A stretch of 5,879 nt of DNA from Candidatus Aquicultor primus (GTDB lineage Bacteria > Actinomycetota > Aquicultoria > Aquicultorales > Aquicultoraceae): contig MELI01000042.1 in assembly GCA_001767575.1 (NCBI GenBank), forward strand, positions 1 to 5,879. The letters run 5' to 3'. A model generated the notes under the pieces. The model was given only the letters and a program-made list of their open reading frames with translations, had not been told where the DNA came from and did no database searches. Shown in pieces: positions 5,586 to 5,879 of the stretch. Numbering within the stretch: position 1 is the first letter of the stretch; each line of letters begins with the position of its first letter. The position numbers and the translations under genes are program-made.

Positions 5586-5879
5586 CTATCCGGCGTTGTG
5601 GAAGGTATGAGCGGCCGATTCACATCTGACCGCTACCCTGTTTCGCCCGTCGTTCTTGGCCACATACAGGGACTTATCGGCGCAGCTTATCAGGTTGTCT
5701 TTCGAGATTGCGTCGCATGGATATGCCGCAACACCGATGGAAACGGTGAGGCAACCGGAAGGCTGGCTCGCTTCACCTTCAAATTTAGCCTGTTCAACGT
5801 TTGAACGAACACGCTCGGCCAGAACACTCGCCGCTTCCTTGTCCGTATTAGGAAGAAGGACACAGAACTCCTCGCCACC
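5586..5879 (-). CDS. Diguanylate cyclase, GGDEF domain C-terminal half (partial)
   Basis: This is the last 97 codons of a gene that runs off the window end. The first visible residues are GGEEF, the active-site loop of GGDEF-domain diguanylate cyclases, which join two GTP into the second messenger cyclic di-GMP. The rest of the domain follows in order: CVLLPNTDKEAASVLAERVR (6-25), LTVSIGVAAYP (44-54), then CADKSLYVAKNDGRNRV (66-82), the usual ADxALYxAKxxGRN block. A short 15-residue tail ends at TAG. The GGEEF form is compatible with activity. The product-binding inhibitory RxxD site would lie just upstream, outside the window, as would any sensor domain. The stop is 117 bases before the transferase start, with no clear terminator between them. 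The domain call is secure; complete architecture and signal input are unknown. Confidence 0.95.
   Translation of the reverse strand, partial: GGEEFCVLLPNTDKEAASVLAERVRSNVEQAKFEGEASQPSGCLTVSIGVAAYPCDAISKDNLISCADKSLYVAKNDGRNRVAVRCESAAHTFHNAG

Noticed and set aside
5690..5878. 62-codon minus-strand open frame at the window end
   Set aside because: It is out of frame with the GGDEF domain, which occupies the same bases from 5879 to 5586.

Overview
The window is a stretch of bacterial chromosome, about half G+C by eye. All eight supported genes lie on the minus strand, so transcription runs from high to low coordinates. I see no phage, transposase, CRISPR, tRNA or rRNA signal. Lineage cannot be fixed from this sequence. 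The CorA is of the Thermotoga maritima type, there is a lipoprotein with a Thr/Gly-rich linker, and one protein resembles a family named from Syntrophobacter. An environmental, perhaps anaerobic, bacterium is a reasonable but weak guess.

In the direction of transcription, the window opens inside a diguanylate cyclase gene (5879-5586), cut by the window edge exactly at its GGEEF active-site motif. Next comes a TIGR04282/DUF2064-type nucleotide-sugar transferase-like protein (5469-4744), with a perfect small palindrome just before its ribosome binding site. A 289-base gap (4743-4455) holds two inverted repeats; one contains a core that looks like a decayed copy of a widespread dispersed repeat.

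A loose group of three genes follows: a DUF3467 protein (4454-4167), a 355-residue protein resembling the uncharacterised Sfum_1244 family (4090-3023), and a GyrI-like small-molecule-binding protein (2983-2372). Gaps of 39 to 76 bases suggest possible co-transcription. The 342-base gap that follows (2371-2030) carries a strong GC-rich hairpin that probably ends this unit.

The next pair is a cupredoxin lipoprotein (2029-1637) and, 15 bases later, a two-helix His-containing membrane protein (1621-1319). They look like a small extracytoplasmic electron-transfer or copper module. A clear intrinsic terminator (1196-1169) closes this pair. It sits directly against a recognisable promoter (1165-1136) for the last gene, corA (1090-23), which encodes a complete magnesium/cobalt channel with its GMN signature.

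Most of the window is ordinary housekeeping and accessory gene content. The points most worth following up are the cupredoxin/mini-cytochrome pair, the uncharacterised three-gene group and the repeat-like structure near 4617-4686. I found no sign of a wholly new system.
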